A stretch of 64,000 nt of DNA. Source: Arachis hypogaea (lineage: Eukaryota > Streptophyta > Magnoliopsida > Fabales > Fabaceae). Every line of letters begins with the position of its first letter. The stretch's first letter is position 1. The notes under the pieces are model-generated. The model was given only the letters and a program-made list of their open reading frames with translations. It had not been told where the DNA came from and ran no database searches. Made by a program: the position numbers and the translations under genes. Shown one piece after another: positions 32,228-44,285 of this stretch. Location of the stretch: contig NC_092054.1 of the NCBI RefSeq assembly GCF_003086295.3, positions 59,559,546 through 59,623,545 of the forward strand, read 5' to 3'.

Positions 32228-33721
32228 TAATAAACCACTATTTTATGATTTATCTTGTGCTCAATTGAGTAGTTTTTATCAAGTCTTTGTATACTTATTG
32301 ATACAAATTGCATGGTTTTACAATTCCTTCCTAGTTTTGTTCTATGGTTGAAAACTTACTAACTAAGCCTTTAATTTGTGTATTTTAAACCCCTTTATAC
32401 CATTCGATGCCGTGATCCCTGTGTTCAGTGTTTCAGGCTTTGTAGAGCAGGAATGACTTAGAGGATGGAGAGGAAGCTTGCAAAAATGGAAGGAGCACAA
32501 GAAATAAAGGAGACAATCAGCGAGGAGCGACGCGCACGCATGGCTCACGCGTGCATGTGATCTGGAGATTCTCACAGCGACGCGTGCGCGTACCCGACGC
32601 ATACGCGTGGATTGGAGTTCTGCAAGACGACACGTGCGCGTCAGTATGCGCACGCGTGACACGCGAAAATGACCAGCGATGCGTACGCGTGACATGCGTG
32701 ATATACGGAAATTTTAGAAAACGCTGGGGGTAATTTTGATCCGAGTTTGGACCCAGTTTCCGGCCCAGAAACACAGACTAGAGTCAGAGAACAGGCAGAG
32801 ACTCAACACACATTCACATTAGCATAGTCTTAGTTTTTAGATCTGAATCTAGAGAGAAAATTACTCTTCTTCTAGGTTTTCTTTACAGTCATAGATTCTA
32901 GTTTTATGCTTTTGCTTTGGATATTGAGAGAGTCATCACCTCCGTTGAAGTTACTATTCTAGTTTGTTTTCTTATTCCTTTACTCTTTTGATTACTTATT
33001 AATCCTGTTCAGATAGATATGTTGCATTTTGGATTTATTAATACAGAGAATTAATTTTTCCTTTAATTGGTTTTTAATCCTTATTTTATTTAATTTATCA
33101 TGTCTTCTTCTTACACTTCTGTGAGCGTTATAATCATGTCAATGGAGTAGATTCCTAACTTGACATGGGGGTTGATTAAGAGGAGACACTTGAGTTGGAA
33201 TGCTAAAGTGATTTGTTAAATTGGAAGTTATTGGCTAATTCTCTATTTACTAACGCTAGTCCTTCCCAAGGGAGAGGACTAGGATTTGCGAATAAGAGTT
33301 AGCTCAATCACTTGACTTTCTTTTATTTAGTAAGGGTTAACTAAGTGAAAATAACAACCTCTTTATACTACACTTGAGAGAATTCCAACAAGGATAGAAC
33401 TTCCAATTAATCATTCCCCCAATCAAGGCTTTTTATTTTGAATAATATAAATCCCTTTTAATTTTCATTACGCTAATTTACAATTATTTATTTTTCTGTC
33501 ATTCAACTCTCAAAACAATTTCTCGGAAATCTCCTGATTAATAAGATAGCACCCTTTTGTCAACTCGTTGGGAGACGACCTGGGATTCATACTCCCAGTT
33601 TTTTATTCTAATTTTGTGACAACCTTTCTAAATTGATGAGTGGATTTTTGCTGGTTAAGAACTATACTTGTAACGTATTTTTATATTGATTTCTTAATTG
33701 GCTGATTTCCGCCTCACATCA
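32228..33721 (+). repeat. Element H 5' LTR (1494 bp)
   Basis: Begins TAATAAACCACTATTTTATG (first dinucleotide decayed from TG), ends CCTCACATCA. Includes CGCG palindromes (32530-32700) and the U5-type hairpin CTGGGA-TTCATAC-TCCCAG (33580-33598) after GGGAGACGAC. Confidence 0.9.
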
Positions 33722-33726
33722 ATTTT

Positions 33727-33744
33727 TGGCGCCATTGCCGGGGA
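33727..33744 (+). other. Element H primer-binding site, tRNA-Asp
   Basis: TGGCGCCATTGCCGGGGA: one mismatch to the tRNA-Asp complement, 5 bases after the LTR. Confidence 0.9.
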
Positions 33745-33843
33745 GTTGCAATAGCGTGCTAAATTATTAATTGCTGTATATATTTTAATTTTTGCATATT
33801 TTATTCTATTTTATTACAATGAGCTGTATGTTTCTTTTATTGA

Positions 33844-34498
33844 ATGACGCGTTCACTGCCTGATCCGAGCTTAGCCGCATTTGATCCTGAAATTTAAAGA
33901 ACTCTTTCACGTATTAGGCGAGCTCGGCATTGGTTAGCCTCTGAGGGTGGTGAAGCGATTACTATCAATTCACCAGTCTCATCTGAGGGCGAATCTGAAT
34001 CGCCATCTGAGGCAGAAACCAGCTCCTCTACTACTGACTCTGTTAATTCACGTGCAGGTAACATGGCAGAGCCCAGAAGAATCACTCTCCAGGAAGCTGG
34101 AGCTCCAGACTTTACACTGCAACCGTATCAAGTGCACCACCCAAATCTGGCTGCAGATTTTGAACTGAAGACTGCACTAATCAACTTGATGCCTAAGTTT
34201 CATGGCTTACCTGCTCAGGAGCCTATAAAGCACCTCAGAAATTTTCAGACAGCCTGTTCTACTATTAGGCGTCATGGTGCAGATGAGACTTCCATTCTGC
34301 TAATCGCCTTCCCATTTTCTCTTGAGGGAAAGGCGAGGGAGTGGTACTACTCCCAACCTGAGGCAGTTGTTGCCAACTGTGATACGCTCAGAAGAGAATT
34401 TTTTGAAAAATACTTCCCAGCTGAAGTGACAGATAGACTGAGAAAAGAGATTTTCTGTATCATTCAAGGTGAATCGGAGACTCTTTATGAGTACTGGG
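33844..34498 (+). pseudogene. gag, first part (element H)
   Basis: Begins MTRSLPDPSLAAFDPEI, then a TAA stop at codon 19, and continues in frame. After an acidic linker the capsid-like Retrotrans_gag domain starts: KFHGLPAQEPIKHLRNFQ, ILLIAFPFSLEGKAREWYYS, FFEKYFPAEVTDRLRKEI. It is cut inside EYWER by element I; the five bases CTGGG at the cut are duplicated at 42582. Gag forms the virus-like particle in which cDNA is made. Inactive. Confidence 0.85.
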
Positions 34499-37400
34499 TG
34501 TAATAACCCTGATTTTCGAGTATGCGAGATCTTTTCCGAAGGCAGAAATTTCGCCAGAAGATCAGTAAAGGGAACACCTCTTCTATATCAACAAGTATCT
34601 CAATCGTCATTGTCATTATGTCATCCTTAAGCTAGAACCTTTTCCGAGGCAAGCTCGATAACGCGGTCACGAAGAACCTAGTTTTTGAACCGTATCGTTT
34701 GGCAGTTTTGATTCTAATTTTCGTAAATAGTCTCTGTTTGACGAACCGGACTCGATTCATGAGAGGAGAGAGATAATAGTATAATATTATCATTATATTA
34801 GTATTAGAAAATGTTTGAATGATATTATAAGGTTACCTAGTCCGTTTTAGTTAAAAACAGAAAATCTGTTTAACCGAGTTTACGGTTTACTGGTGCAGCT
34901 TAACACCAGTACTCTCTGATGACTTTAGCAATGCTAAGGCCTCATCATACATGTTATATTCTCATAATAAATATGTTACTAGTGTCATTTATGCTAGTAG
35001 CTCAGAAAATAATTTTTAGAGATATTTTTACGAGTGTTCTAATACATCTAGTTTTAGTAGTTATACACCTGAGATATTTTAATATTATTTTAACCCACCT
35101 CCAAGCCAACCAATCACAACTCACCTTACACCCCCAAGACCTCCAAGGCTGTCTCATTTCATCATTTTGACTGAAAATAACAAGAGAGAAAAGAGAGAAA
35201 CTTTCATAAACACTTAATCTTCAAAGCTTGATTTCTTCTGAACTAAAACTCAAATCAAAACTTTGATTTCACCAAAAAGATCATCTCTTCTTCCTCTACA
35301 TAACCATGTGACTTATCAATGCTGGAAATTAGGTGAGATGCCTATCTCCCTCCCTCTTCAATTTGGTTTTCAAGGAAACATGCTTAAACAAGTGTTTTCT
35401 TGATGTTCTTCCTTAGATCTCTTGCTTAGCTTGACTTGTCGGCCAAATATCTTTGATTTCCTGCACGTTTAAGGTGAGGATAACCTTCCTAAGATGCTGC
35501 TGAAGTTTGTTTAGTTGATGGTTTAGAGTTTTAAAGTTGTTCTTGATGTATTTTAGGAGGAAAAAGTGCTTTAAGAACACTTCAAAGAGTAACCGGATTT
35601 GGAGCATCAAATCAAGGTAGGGTTTGGTAAAATTAATCTTGATTGATTGTGTTTGAGTTGTGTGATTATGATATGGTTTGGTTATGCTTGAAATTGATTG
35701 TTTATATGAGTGATTCTTGTTGAAATTTTGGTGAAAATTTGACGAAATTTGATGATATTCAACTTTGAATTTGTGTTCTTCATAGCTGCTGGAAAAAATG
35801 AACCCTAGGATTTAAGTTGGGGTTGAATTTATTTTGAAATCAAGTAGGAAATAAGGGGCTTTAGTGGCTGCAATTTTATTTTGAATTATGGTAAAAATCG
35901 GTTGCCGAAAAGACTGAAAAAATGGTGAAAATAGAGAAAGAATCTGAAAAATTTACGAAGAACACTTTGAGTGTCATGAAGAACATTGAAGAACACCTTT
36001 TAGATCTTAAAAAGGGCAAGGTTATAATTATTTTGGTGTTTGAGGGGTTATTTGGTAATTTCTGAAAGTTAGGGTGGTTAAAGTAGAAATATTAAAAGTT
36101 ACTAGGGTAAAAAGTGAATTTTAAAGGTTAAAAGATAAAGGCAAGGTAATTTTTGAAAATTTAGTAATAAAATAATTAATAATAATAAAATATTAAATAA
36201 TAATATTTATTTAAAATAATATTTTAATAAAAATAATAAAATAATGCGAAAAAGGCAGTTTTCTGTAAAAGCTTTAGAAAGGCAACTTTAAGCGCAGAAT
36301 CTCATAATTACCTTCATAAAACACTTAGGGAGCGGTAAGAACATATTAGTGAGGTAAAGATAAAAGAAAGATAAAAGTTGAAGAAAAGATAAAAACCAAC
36401 AAAAAAGTCTGTAAAGTTTTAATTACAGAAAAACAGACAGAGATTAGTGAACGAACTAGGGCAACATTGTTAGTTCTTGAGTTCTGACTAGGGTTAGGTA
36501 TTATATGAAAAGTTAAAATGTTTTAGTATAGACTTAATGAACCTATACTTGGGACAGGCTAACTATTCATACCAAAATTTACATAAGCTTTAAATATATA
36601 CGTTAAGCAGAGAAACCAGAGCAGAGTAAAGAGATACAGAGAAAAAGTAATCAGAACAGAGTAATAAGACAAAGAGAGAAGAGTAATATAATAAAGAGTT
36701 AAGCCTTGTGGCATGATATTCTATTGTATGTTTATCTGCTGTTTTTCTGTTGGCCCTAGAGGTCCTGTAGGCCCAAGTTTACCTACAGTAAGTTGTTATT
36801 CTTGTAGGCCGAAGTTTACCTACAGTGAATATCAATTGTGTAGCTCAGGGTGTTGCTTCTGTAGGCCGAAGTTTACCTACAGAGAGTTGCCATTTCTGTA
36901 AGCCGAAGTTCACTTATAGGAGTGCTATTTCTGTAGGCCGAAGTTCACCTACAGAAAGTTGTTGTGTTGTGTTTATATTATTCCTGTAAGTCGAAGTTCA
37001 CTTACAGGGGCAGTATTTCTGTAAGCCGAAGTTTACTTACAGAGATGCCATTTCTGTAGGCTGAAGTTTACCTACAGAAAGTTGTTCTGTTGTGTTTAGA
37101 CTATTCCTGTAAGCCGAAGTTCACTTATGGGAGTGCTGTTTCTGTAGGCCGAAGTTCACCTACAGAGATAAAGCCATATCTAGGACTATTTCTTGGGTAA
37201 TGTCGGGATGCAGGGTGTAAACCGACATGTAAGCTCATGGCCTGCATAGGACAGACATGCATCATACTTGGTTGCGCATTTCCTCTATTATGATTGTTGT
37301 TTGAATGTATGCTTTCTTTGTTTTCATTCTATTCTCTGTGTCTGTGTTTTATTTTCTTGTATTCTTTTGTTTGTGTTTTGCTTTTTATTTTCTCTATTTA

Positions 37401-38309
37401 TCTGTTTCTTCTGTCTACTGCTTCTCGGTATTCTGCTATTTATCTACTAAACAACATGGAATTAATGAACTTAACTAATAACCCCGGCCCTACTAAGAAC
37501 TCCATAGTTCTTATCCCTTTTCTCTCCTTTCCCCCTTCAGATGGAAGCATGAGTTCCCTTCCGTAATTCGCTGACGATCGTACGCAAAAAAAGATTCCGC
37601 TCTAGGTAGTCTTCTGAGTCTAGAGTGAACTCCGTTTCTGTTTATATGTATATACTGTAAGACCAGCCAACGTCTGCACCCCATTCGTATGCGCACTTTA
37701 GCCTAAATCCTGTGTACGAGACTCCTGTTGTGTGGCTACTTGATGAGGTACTAGAGAGACGTTATATGGCAATGTCTGACCGTGCAAAGGAGTAGTAGAT
37801 GATGTTCTACCTTTTGATGACGTTCCACCTGACTTGAGTTTTGAAGACCTAGAACGTACTTTCCCTCGCTTTAGTAATTTAGAGGGACTAAGTGAGTATA
37901 GAGTCTAGGCTAGCCTAGGTACCAGCTTAGAAACCTCTTGAACAGGTCAGGACCTGGGATGTTGTATGTATGTATATGTATATAGTTATTATCTAGCTAT
38001 ATCTAGGGGTGTTCTAACTAAAGGTCTATACTCTAATAAAGGCTGGATCACTGAATGTTGCTTGCTACTTGTGATGTATTTATGTGTGGTTGCTTATAAT
38101 TGTTTTATCCGTTATCAGTTGTGAGTTGATTATGAATGATTCCGTCTATTAATCCAAACATTTAAAAAGAAAATATACCTCGCAAATTAACTACGCTTTT
38201 AACAATGAATCAGGCTCATATGATAAATAATAGATAATAATTAGGAAGACAAATTAGTAGTGCTCAGTTTCTAGTATGATCTAGACATATTGAATATTGG
38301 GTCGTTACA
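34499..38309 (+). repeat. Element I 5' LTR (3811 bp)
   Basis: Starts TGTAATAACCCTGATTTTCG and ends GGGTCGTTACA. No supportable coding sequence; open frames such as 37294-37566 are T-rich low complexity. A hairpin array lies at 36764-37166. Confidence 0.9.
36764..37166. repeat. Ten-unit CTGTAGG/CCTACAG hairpin array (element I, LTR 1)
   Basis: Ten 26-base units, arms TCTGTAGG/CCTACAGA or CCTGTAAG/CTTACAGG around CCGAAGTT(C/T)A. The arm pairs vary together at two positions. Confidence 0.9.
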
Positions 38310-38759
38310 ATTTGGTATCAGAGCAGTTCGTTCCCAATAGAGCTTGGGGAGTGGACTGACTATGCTTCATTCCATACTCTGCTTGTGTGTCTCATGCTGT
38401 TAGGGTATCTTCAAGATACATTTGGTATGAATGTCTATGAGTGCTCATTTTGGGAATGTTCGTGCCTAACTTGAGATATTAAGACTGATCACCTTAATAT
38501 TAATTGTTTGGTGCGGATAAGACCTCAATGACTGTGAATAGGCATGGTTTAATCGAGTTTCGAACGACAAATTCGTGTGAGGCACAACTATTCTTATAGC
38601 TGTTATGATCTCCATGGCCATGGCTATGTGATATTTAGATGCTGTAAGGAACGAACTGATATCTTCGTCAGGATGGCTTGAAGGAAATAGACTGCTTGAA
38701 GATGGATTCTTGCATGCAGCTGAAATTTTGAGGGAAAAATTTTTTTTAGGAGGGTAGAA
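38310..38759 (+). other. Element I interior with tRNA-iMet primer site and polypurine tract
   Basis: TGGTATCAGAGC (38313-38324), complementary to initiator tRNA-Met, starts 3 bases after LTR 1. AGGAGGGTAGAA (38748-38759) immediately precedes LTR 2. Between them 423 bases with stops in every frame and no recognisable domain. Confidence 0.85.
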
Positions 38760-41700
38760 TGTAACAACCCTGATTTTCGAGTATGCGAAATCTTTTCCGA
38801 AGGCACGGATTTCGCCAGAAGATCAGTAAAGGGAACACCTCTTCTATATCAACAAGTATCTCAATCCTCATTGTCATTATGTCATCCTTAAGCTAGAACC
38901 TTTTCCGAGGCAAGCTCGATAACGCGGTCACGAAGAACCTAGTTTTTGAACCGTATCGGTTGGCAGTTTTGATTCTGATTTTTGTAAATAGTCTCTGTTT
39001 GACGAACCAGATTCGATTCATGAGAGGAGAGAGATAATAGTATAATATTATTATTATATTAGTATTATAAAATTCTTGAATGATATTATAAGGTTACCTG
39101 GTCTGTTTTAGTTAAAAACAGAAAATCGGTTTAACCGGGTTTACGGTTTACTGGTGCAGCTTAGCACCAGCACTCTCTGATGACTTTAGCAATGCTAAGG
39201 CCTCATCATACATGTTCTATTCTCATAATAAATATGTTACTAGTTTCATTTATGCTAGTAGCTTAGAAAATAATTTTTAGAGATGTTTTTACGAGTGTTC
39301 TGATACATCTAGTTTTAGTAGTTATACACCTGAGATATTTTAATATTATTTTAACCCACCTCCAAGCCAACCAATCACGACTCACCTTTCACCTCCAAGA
39401 CCTCCAAGGCTATCTCATTTCATCATTTTGACTGAAAATAACAAGAGAGAAAAGAGAGAAACTTTCATGAACACTTAATCTTCAAAGCTTGATTTCTTCT
39501 GAACTAAAACTCAAATCAAAACTTCGATTTCACCAAAATGGTCCTCTCTTCTTCCTCTACATAACTATGTGACTTATCAATGCTGGAAATTAGGTGAGAT
39601 GGCTGTCTCCCTCCCTCTTCAATTCGGTTTTCAAGGAAACATGCTTAAACAAGTGTTTTCTTGATGTTCTTCCTTAGATCTCTTGCTTAGCTTGACTTGT
39701 GGGCCAAAGATCTTTGATTTCCTGAATATTTAAGGTGAGGATAACCTTCCTAAGATGCTGCTGAAGTTCGTTTAGTTGATGGTTTAGAGTTTTAAAGTTG
39801 TTCTTGATGTATTTTAGGAGGAAAAAGTTCTTTAAGAACACTTCAAAGAGTAACCGGATTTGGAGCAGCAAATCAAGGTAGGTTTTGGTAAAATTAATCT
39901 TGATTGATTGTGTTTGAGTTGTGTGATTATGATATGGTTTGGTTATGCTTGAAATTGATTGTTTATATGAGTGATTCTTGTTGAAATTTTGGTGAAAATT
40001 TGATGAAATTTGATGATATTCAACTTTGAATTTGTGTTCTTCATGGCTGCTGGAAAAAATGAACTCTAGGATTTAAATTGGGGTTGAATTTTTGTTGAAT
40101 TCAAGTAGGAAATAAGGGGCTTTAGTGGCTGCAATTTTATTTTGAATTATGGTAAAAATCGGTTGCTGAAAAGACTGAAAAACGGGTGAAAATAGAGAAA
40201 GAATCTGAAAAATTTACGAAGAACACGAAGAACACTTTGAGTGTCATGAAGAACATTGAAGAACACCTTTTAGATCTTAAAAAGGGAAAGGTTATAATTA
40301 TTTTGGTGTTTGAGGGGTTATTTGGTAATTTTTGAAAGTTAGGGTGGTTAAAGTAGAAATATTAAAAGTTACCAGCGTAAAAAGTGAATTTTAAAGGTTA
40401 AAAGGTAAAGGCAAGGTAATTTTCGAAAATTTAGTAATAAAATAATAAATAATAATAAAATATTAAATAATAATATTTATTTGAAAATAATATTTTAATA
40501 AAAATAATAAAATAATACGAAAAAGACAGTTTTCTGTAAAAGTTTTAGAAAGACAACTTTAAGCGCAGAATCTCATAATTACCTTCATAAAACACTTAGG
40601 GAGTGGTAAGAACATATTAGTGAGACAAAGATAAAAGAAAGATAAAAGTTGAAGAAAAGATAAAAACCAACGAAAAAGTCTGTAAAGTTTTAATTACAGA
40701 AAAACAGATAGAGATTAGTGAACGAACTAGGGTAACATAGTTAGTTCTTGAGTTCCGACTAGGGTTAGGTATTATATGAAAAGTTAAAATGTTTCAGTAT
40801 AGACTTAATGAACCTATACTTGGGACAGGCTAACTATTCATACCGAAATTTACATAAGCTTTAAATATATACGTTAAGCAGAGAAACCAGAGCAGAGTAA
40901 AGAGATACAGAGAAAAAAGTAATCAGAACAGAGTAATAAGACAAAGAGAAAAGAGTAATATAATAAAGAGTTAAGCCTTGTGGCATGATATTCTATTGTA
41001 TGTTTATCTGCTGTTTTTCCGTTGGCCCTAGAGGTCCTGTAGGCCCAAGTTCACCTACAGTAAGTTGTTATTCCTGTAGGCCGAAGTTCACCTACAGTGA
41101 ATATAAATTGTGTAGCTCAGGGTGTTGCTTCTGTACGCTGAAATTCACCTACAGAGAGTTGCCATTTCTATAAGCCGAAGTTCACTTACAGGAGTGCTAT
41201 TTCTGTAGGCCGAAGTTCACCTACAGAAAGTTGTTGTGTTGTGTTTATATTATTCCTGTAAGTCAAAGTTCACTTACAGGGGCACCATTTCTGTAAGCCG
41301 AAGTTCACTTACAGAGATGCCATTTCTGTAGGCCGAAATTCACCTACAGAAAGTTGTTCTGTTTGTGTTTAGACTATTCCTGTAAGCCAAAGTTCACTTA
41401 TGAGAGTGCTGTTTCTGTAGGCCGAAGTTCACCTACAGAGATAAAGCCATATCTAGGACTAGTTCTTGGGTAATGTCGGGATGCAGGGTGTAAACCGACA
41501 CGTGAGCTCATGGCCTGCATAGGACAGACATGCATCATACTTGGTTGCGCATTTCCTTTGTTATGATTGTTGTTTGAATGTATGCTTTCTTTGTTTTCAT
41601 TCTATTCTCTGTGTCTGTGTTTTGTTTTCTTGTATTCTTTTGTTTGTGTTTTGCTTTTTATTTTTTCTATTTATCTGTTTCTTCTGTCTACTGCTTCTCG

Positions 41701-42581
41701 ATATTCTGCTATTTATCTACTAAACAACATAGAATTAATGAACTTAACTAATAACCCCGGTCCTACTAAGAACTCCCCAGTTCTTATCCCTTTTCTCTCC
41801 CTTCCCCCTTCAGATGGAAGCATGAGTTCCCTTCCGTAATTCGCTAACGATCATACGCAAAAAAGGATTTCGCTCTAGGTAGTCTTCTGAGTCTAGAGTG
41901 AACTCCGTTTCTATTTATATGTATATACTGTGAGACCAGCCAACATCTGCACCCCGTTCGTATGCGCACTTTAGCCTAAATCCTGTGTACGAGACTCCTG
42001 TTGTGTGGCTACTTGATGAGGTACTAGAGAGACGTTATATGGCAATGTCTGACCGTGCAAAGGAGTAGTAGATGATGTTCTACCTTTTGATGACGTTCCA
42101 CCTGACTTGAGTTTTGAAGACCTAGAACATACTTTCCCTCGCTTTAGTAATTTAGAGGGGCTAAGTGAGTATAGAGTCTAGGCTAGCCTAGGTGCCAGCT
42201 TAGAGACCTCTTGAACAGGTCAGGACCTGGGATGTTGTATGTATGTATATGTATATAGTTTTTATCTAGCTATATCTAGGGGTGTTCTAACTAAAGGTCT
42301 ATACTCTAATAAAGGCTGGATCACTGAATGTTGCTCGCTACTTGTGATGTATTTATGTGTGGTTGCTTATAACTATTTTATCTGTTATGAGCTGTGAGTT
42401 GATTATGAATGATTCCGTCTATTAATCCAAACATTTTAAAAAAAATATACCTCATAAATTAACTACGCTTTTAACAACGAATCAGGCTCATATGATAAAT
42501 AATAGATAATAATTAGGAAGATAAATTGGTAGTGCTCAGTTTCCAGTATGATCTAGACATATTGAAAATTGGGTCATTACA
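38760..42581 (+). repeat. Element I 3' LTR (3822 bp)
   Basis: Starts TGTAACAACCCTGATTTTCG and ends GGGTCATTACA. Carries the matching hairpin array at 41036-41439. By eye it differs from LTR 1 at a few percent of sites. Confidence 0.9.
41036..41439. repeat. Ten-unit hairpin array (element I, LTR 2)
   Basis: Same order of unit types as LTR 1. Unit 3 here has decayed to TCTGTACG, losing one pair; most others are perfect. Confidence 0.9.
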
Positions 42582-42586
42582 CTGGG

Positions 42587-43952
42587 AGCGCTTCAAGAAT
42601 CTTCTGGATGCATGCCCCTACCACATGATTGACAAGTTGGTGTTGATCAGCTACTCACTCAAGGCATGAAGCCTCGGGATAAGACTACATTGGATGGTGC
42701 TAGTAATGGTTCTCTGAAAAAGTACAAGACCGCAGATGAAGCGTGGTAACTGATCAGCGATCTAGCTGAGTCCACTTTGAATCACAGGCATAGGAACAGC
42801 CACTAAAGGGCTGTTGCAGAAGTTTCCTCTAGCAGTGAGAGTACAACTTTCACACAGGCTATATGTGAGATGACCAACCTACTGAAGCAGATACAGCTAA
42901 ATCAACAACAATCTCAGCCTCCCCCACCACAACAAAGTTAACAGTTAGTCCCTCAGAGAGTATGCAGAATATGTGCTGATTATAGTCATTACACTGATGA
43001 GTGTCCACAGCTCCAACAAGAGGACAACACCTTGGCAGCTACTCATAATTTCTATGACCGCCCGAATCAAGGGTACAATCAACAAGGCGGCAATTACAAC
43101 CAAGGTAGAAACTACAACCAAGGTTGGAAAGACAACTCCAACCAGGGATGGAGAGACCATTCCAACCAGGGATGGAGGGATAATTCCAACCAAGGTTGGA
43201 GGGACAACTACAACAGAGGAGGCAGAGACAATAATAGAAATCGGAGGTGGAATAACAACAACAGACAGCAGAACCAAAACCAGCCCTACAAAGCACCTTA
43301 CTTAAGGCAGTCCCAAGCGCCTCAGAACAACCAACAGCAGGCCCCTCACATCACATACTCTTCTTCTTCTTCTCATGACGAAATGCTTCAGTCTATTGAG
43401 CAAAGACAAAAGGCCATGGAGAACACACTTAGCTCCACCTTGAACGGTCTAACCTCTGCTGTACAAGCTCTTGCCTCACAGATTGGATCAATGAATACTT
43501 CCAATAATCAGCCTTCAAGCTCCAATGGAATTCCTTCTCAACCCTTACCCAACCCCAAGGGTGGCATCAATGCCATCACTTTGAGGTCCGGAACAACACT
43601 GCAAGAGAGGAATCAGGAGGAGCCAAGCCCACAAGAACACGCCCCAGTTGAAGACATAGTTGAAGTGGAAGATGCTGAAGAGGAAGAGGAAGTACAGGAC
43701 ATGGTTGAAGAAGAAGTAGCTCAGCCAAGGAATGGAGCACCAAAGGACGCAGAAGCTGCAAGTGGCGCCATCCCTATTCCATTTCCACACCTTGCAAGGA
43801 AGTCTAGGAAGCAGATGGAACTTGATCCCAAAATGGTAGAAATCTTCAAAAAGGTTGAGGTAACTGTTCTCCTTTTTGATGTTATTCAACAAGTACCTAA
43901 ATATGCAAAGTTTCTGAAAGATTTATGCATACATAAAGATAAAATTAATTAA
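42587..43952 (+). pseudogene. gag, second part, with zinc knuckle and Gln/Asn-rich region (element H)
   Basis: Continues gag exactly after the target duplication: RFKNLLDACPYHMIDKLVL, a frameshift near 42655, then SNGSLKKYKTADEAW and three stops (TAA at about 42747, 42804, 42939). A zinc knuckle C-x2-C-x4-H-x4-C is complete at 42963-43004 (CRICADYSHYTDEC). Next are four or more repeats of (N/D)xSNQGWRD (43030-43225), a coiled coil (MLQSIEQRQKAMENTLSS), an acidic patch and IPFPHLARKSRKQMELDPK, typical of the Gag-protease linker in Athila. It stops at 43950. Confidence 0.85.
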
Positions 43953-44285
43953 TTAGAAACTATTCCTTTAGGTAGTTCTATATCTGCTTTAATGGGAGGT
44001 ATACCTGAAAAATGTAGTGATCCAGGTCCATGCATGGTTAACTGTAACATTGGGGGTCTAATATTTTCTGATTGCATGTGTGATTTAGGAGCATGCGTGA
44101 GTATTATGCCATTGTCTATATATGATGCTTTGAGCCTCCCTCCCTTAAAAAAGTCGGCATCTTATTTTGTTTTAGCAGTTAAAAGCATCATCACAGTGGT
44201 TGGAATTGCTGAAGACGTGCTGGTGAGCATTAAGGGGCTCACATTTCCCATTGACTTCTATATCTTGGAAATGCCCCCTAATGAC
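43953..44285 (+). pseudogene. Aspartic protease, N-terminal part (element H)
   Basis: Follows gag in the same frame after TAA at 43950. GGIPEKCSDPGPCMVNCNIG, then the active-site motif in CDLGACVSIMPLSIYDAL (DLGA), then FPIDFYILEMP. It ends at the insertion of element J; the ATGAC at 44281-44285 is repeated at 63696-63700, where the gene resumes. Cleaves the Gag-Pol polyprotein in active elements. Confidence 0.85.

Larger units (their letters stand above)
34499..42581 (+). mobile_element. Element I: non-coding LTR element with 3.8-kb LTRs and 450-bp interior
   Basis: Two LTRs, 34499-38309 and 38760-42581, aligned end to end and nearly identical, between CTGGG duplications (34494-34498, 42582-42586). 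The interior 38310-38759 has a primer site and polypurine tract but no ORF. The LTRs make up over 94 percent of the element. Orientation is set by the primer site and polypurine tract. It is neither a TRIM (short LTRs) nor a typical LARD (long interior). Confidence 0.9.

Noticed and set aside
32363..32774. Open frames rich in R/V/T/C/A (such as VRVTHACASL) at 32363-32774, 44420-44837, 62329-62771, 22077-22509, 48051-48391
   Set aside because: They are readings through the CGCG palindrome arrays, open on both strands because palindromes read alike; no start context or domain.
36713..36901. Frames with repeated CRPKFTY at 36713-36901 and 40985-41173
   Set aside because: Translation of the hairpin array in element I's LTRs; the frame opens only because the unit repeats.
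34499..42581. Segmental tandem duplication instead of an LTR element
   Set aside because: CTGGG target duplication, TG...CA ends, tRNA-iMet primer site and polypurine tract show the 3.8-kb repeats are LTRs.
43039..43296. Antisense frames over the element H gag repeat (43039-43296, 42945-43277)
   Set aside because: Shadows of the Gln/Asn/Gly-rich repeat on the coding strand.
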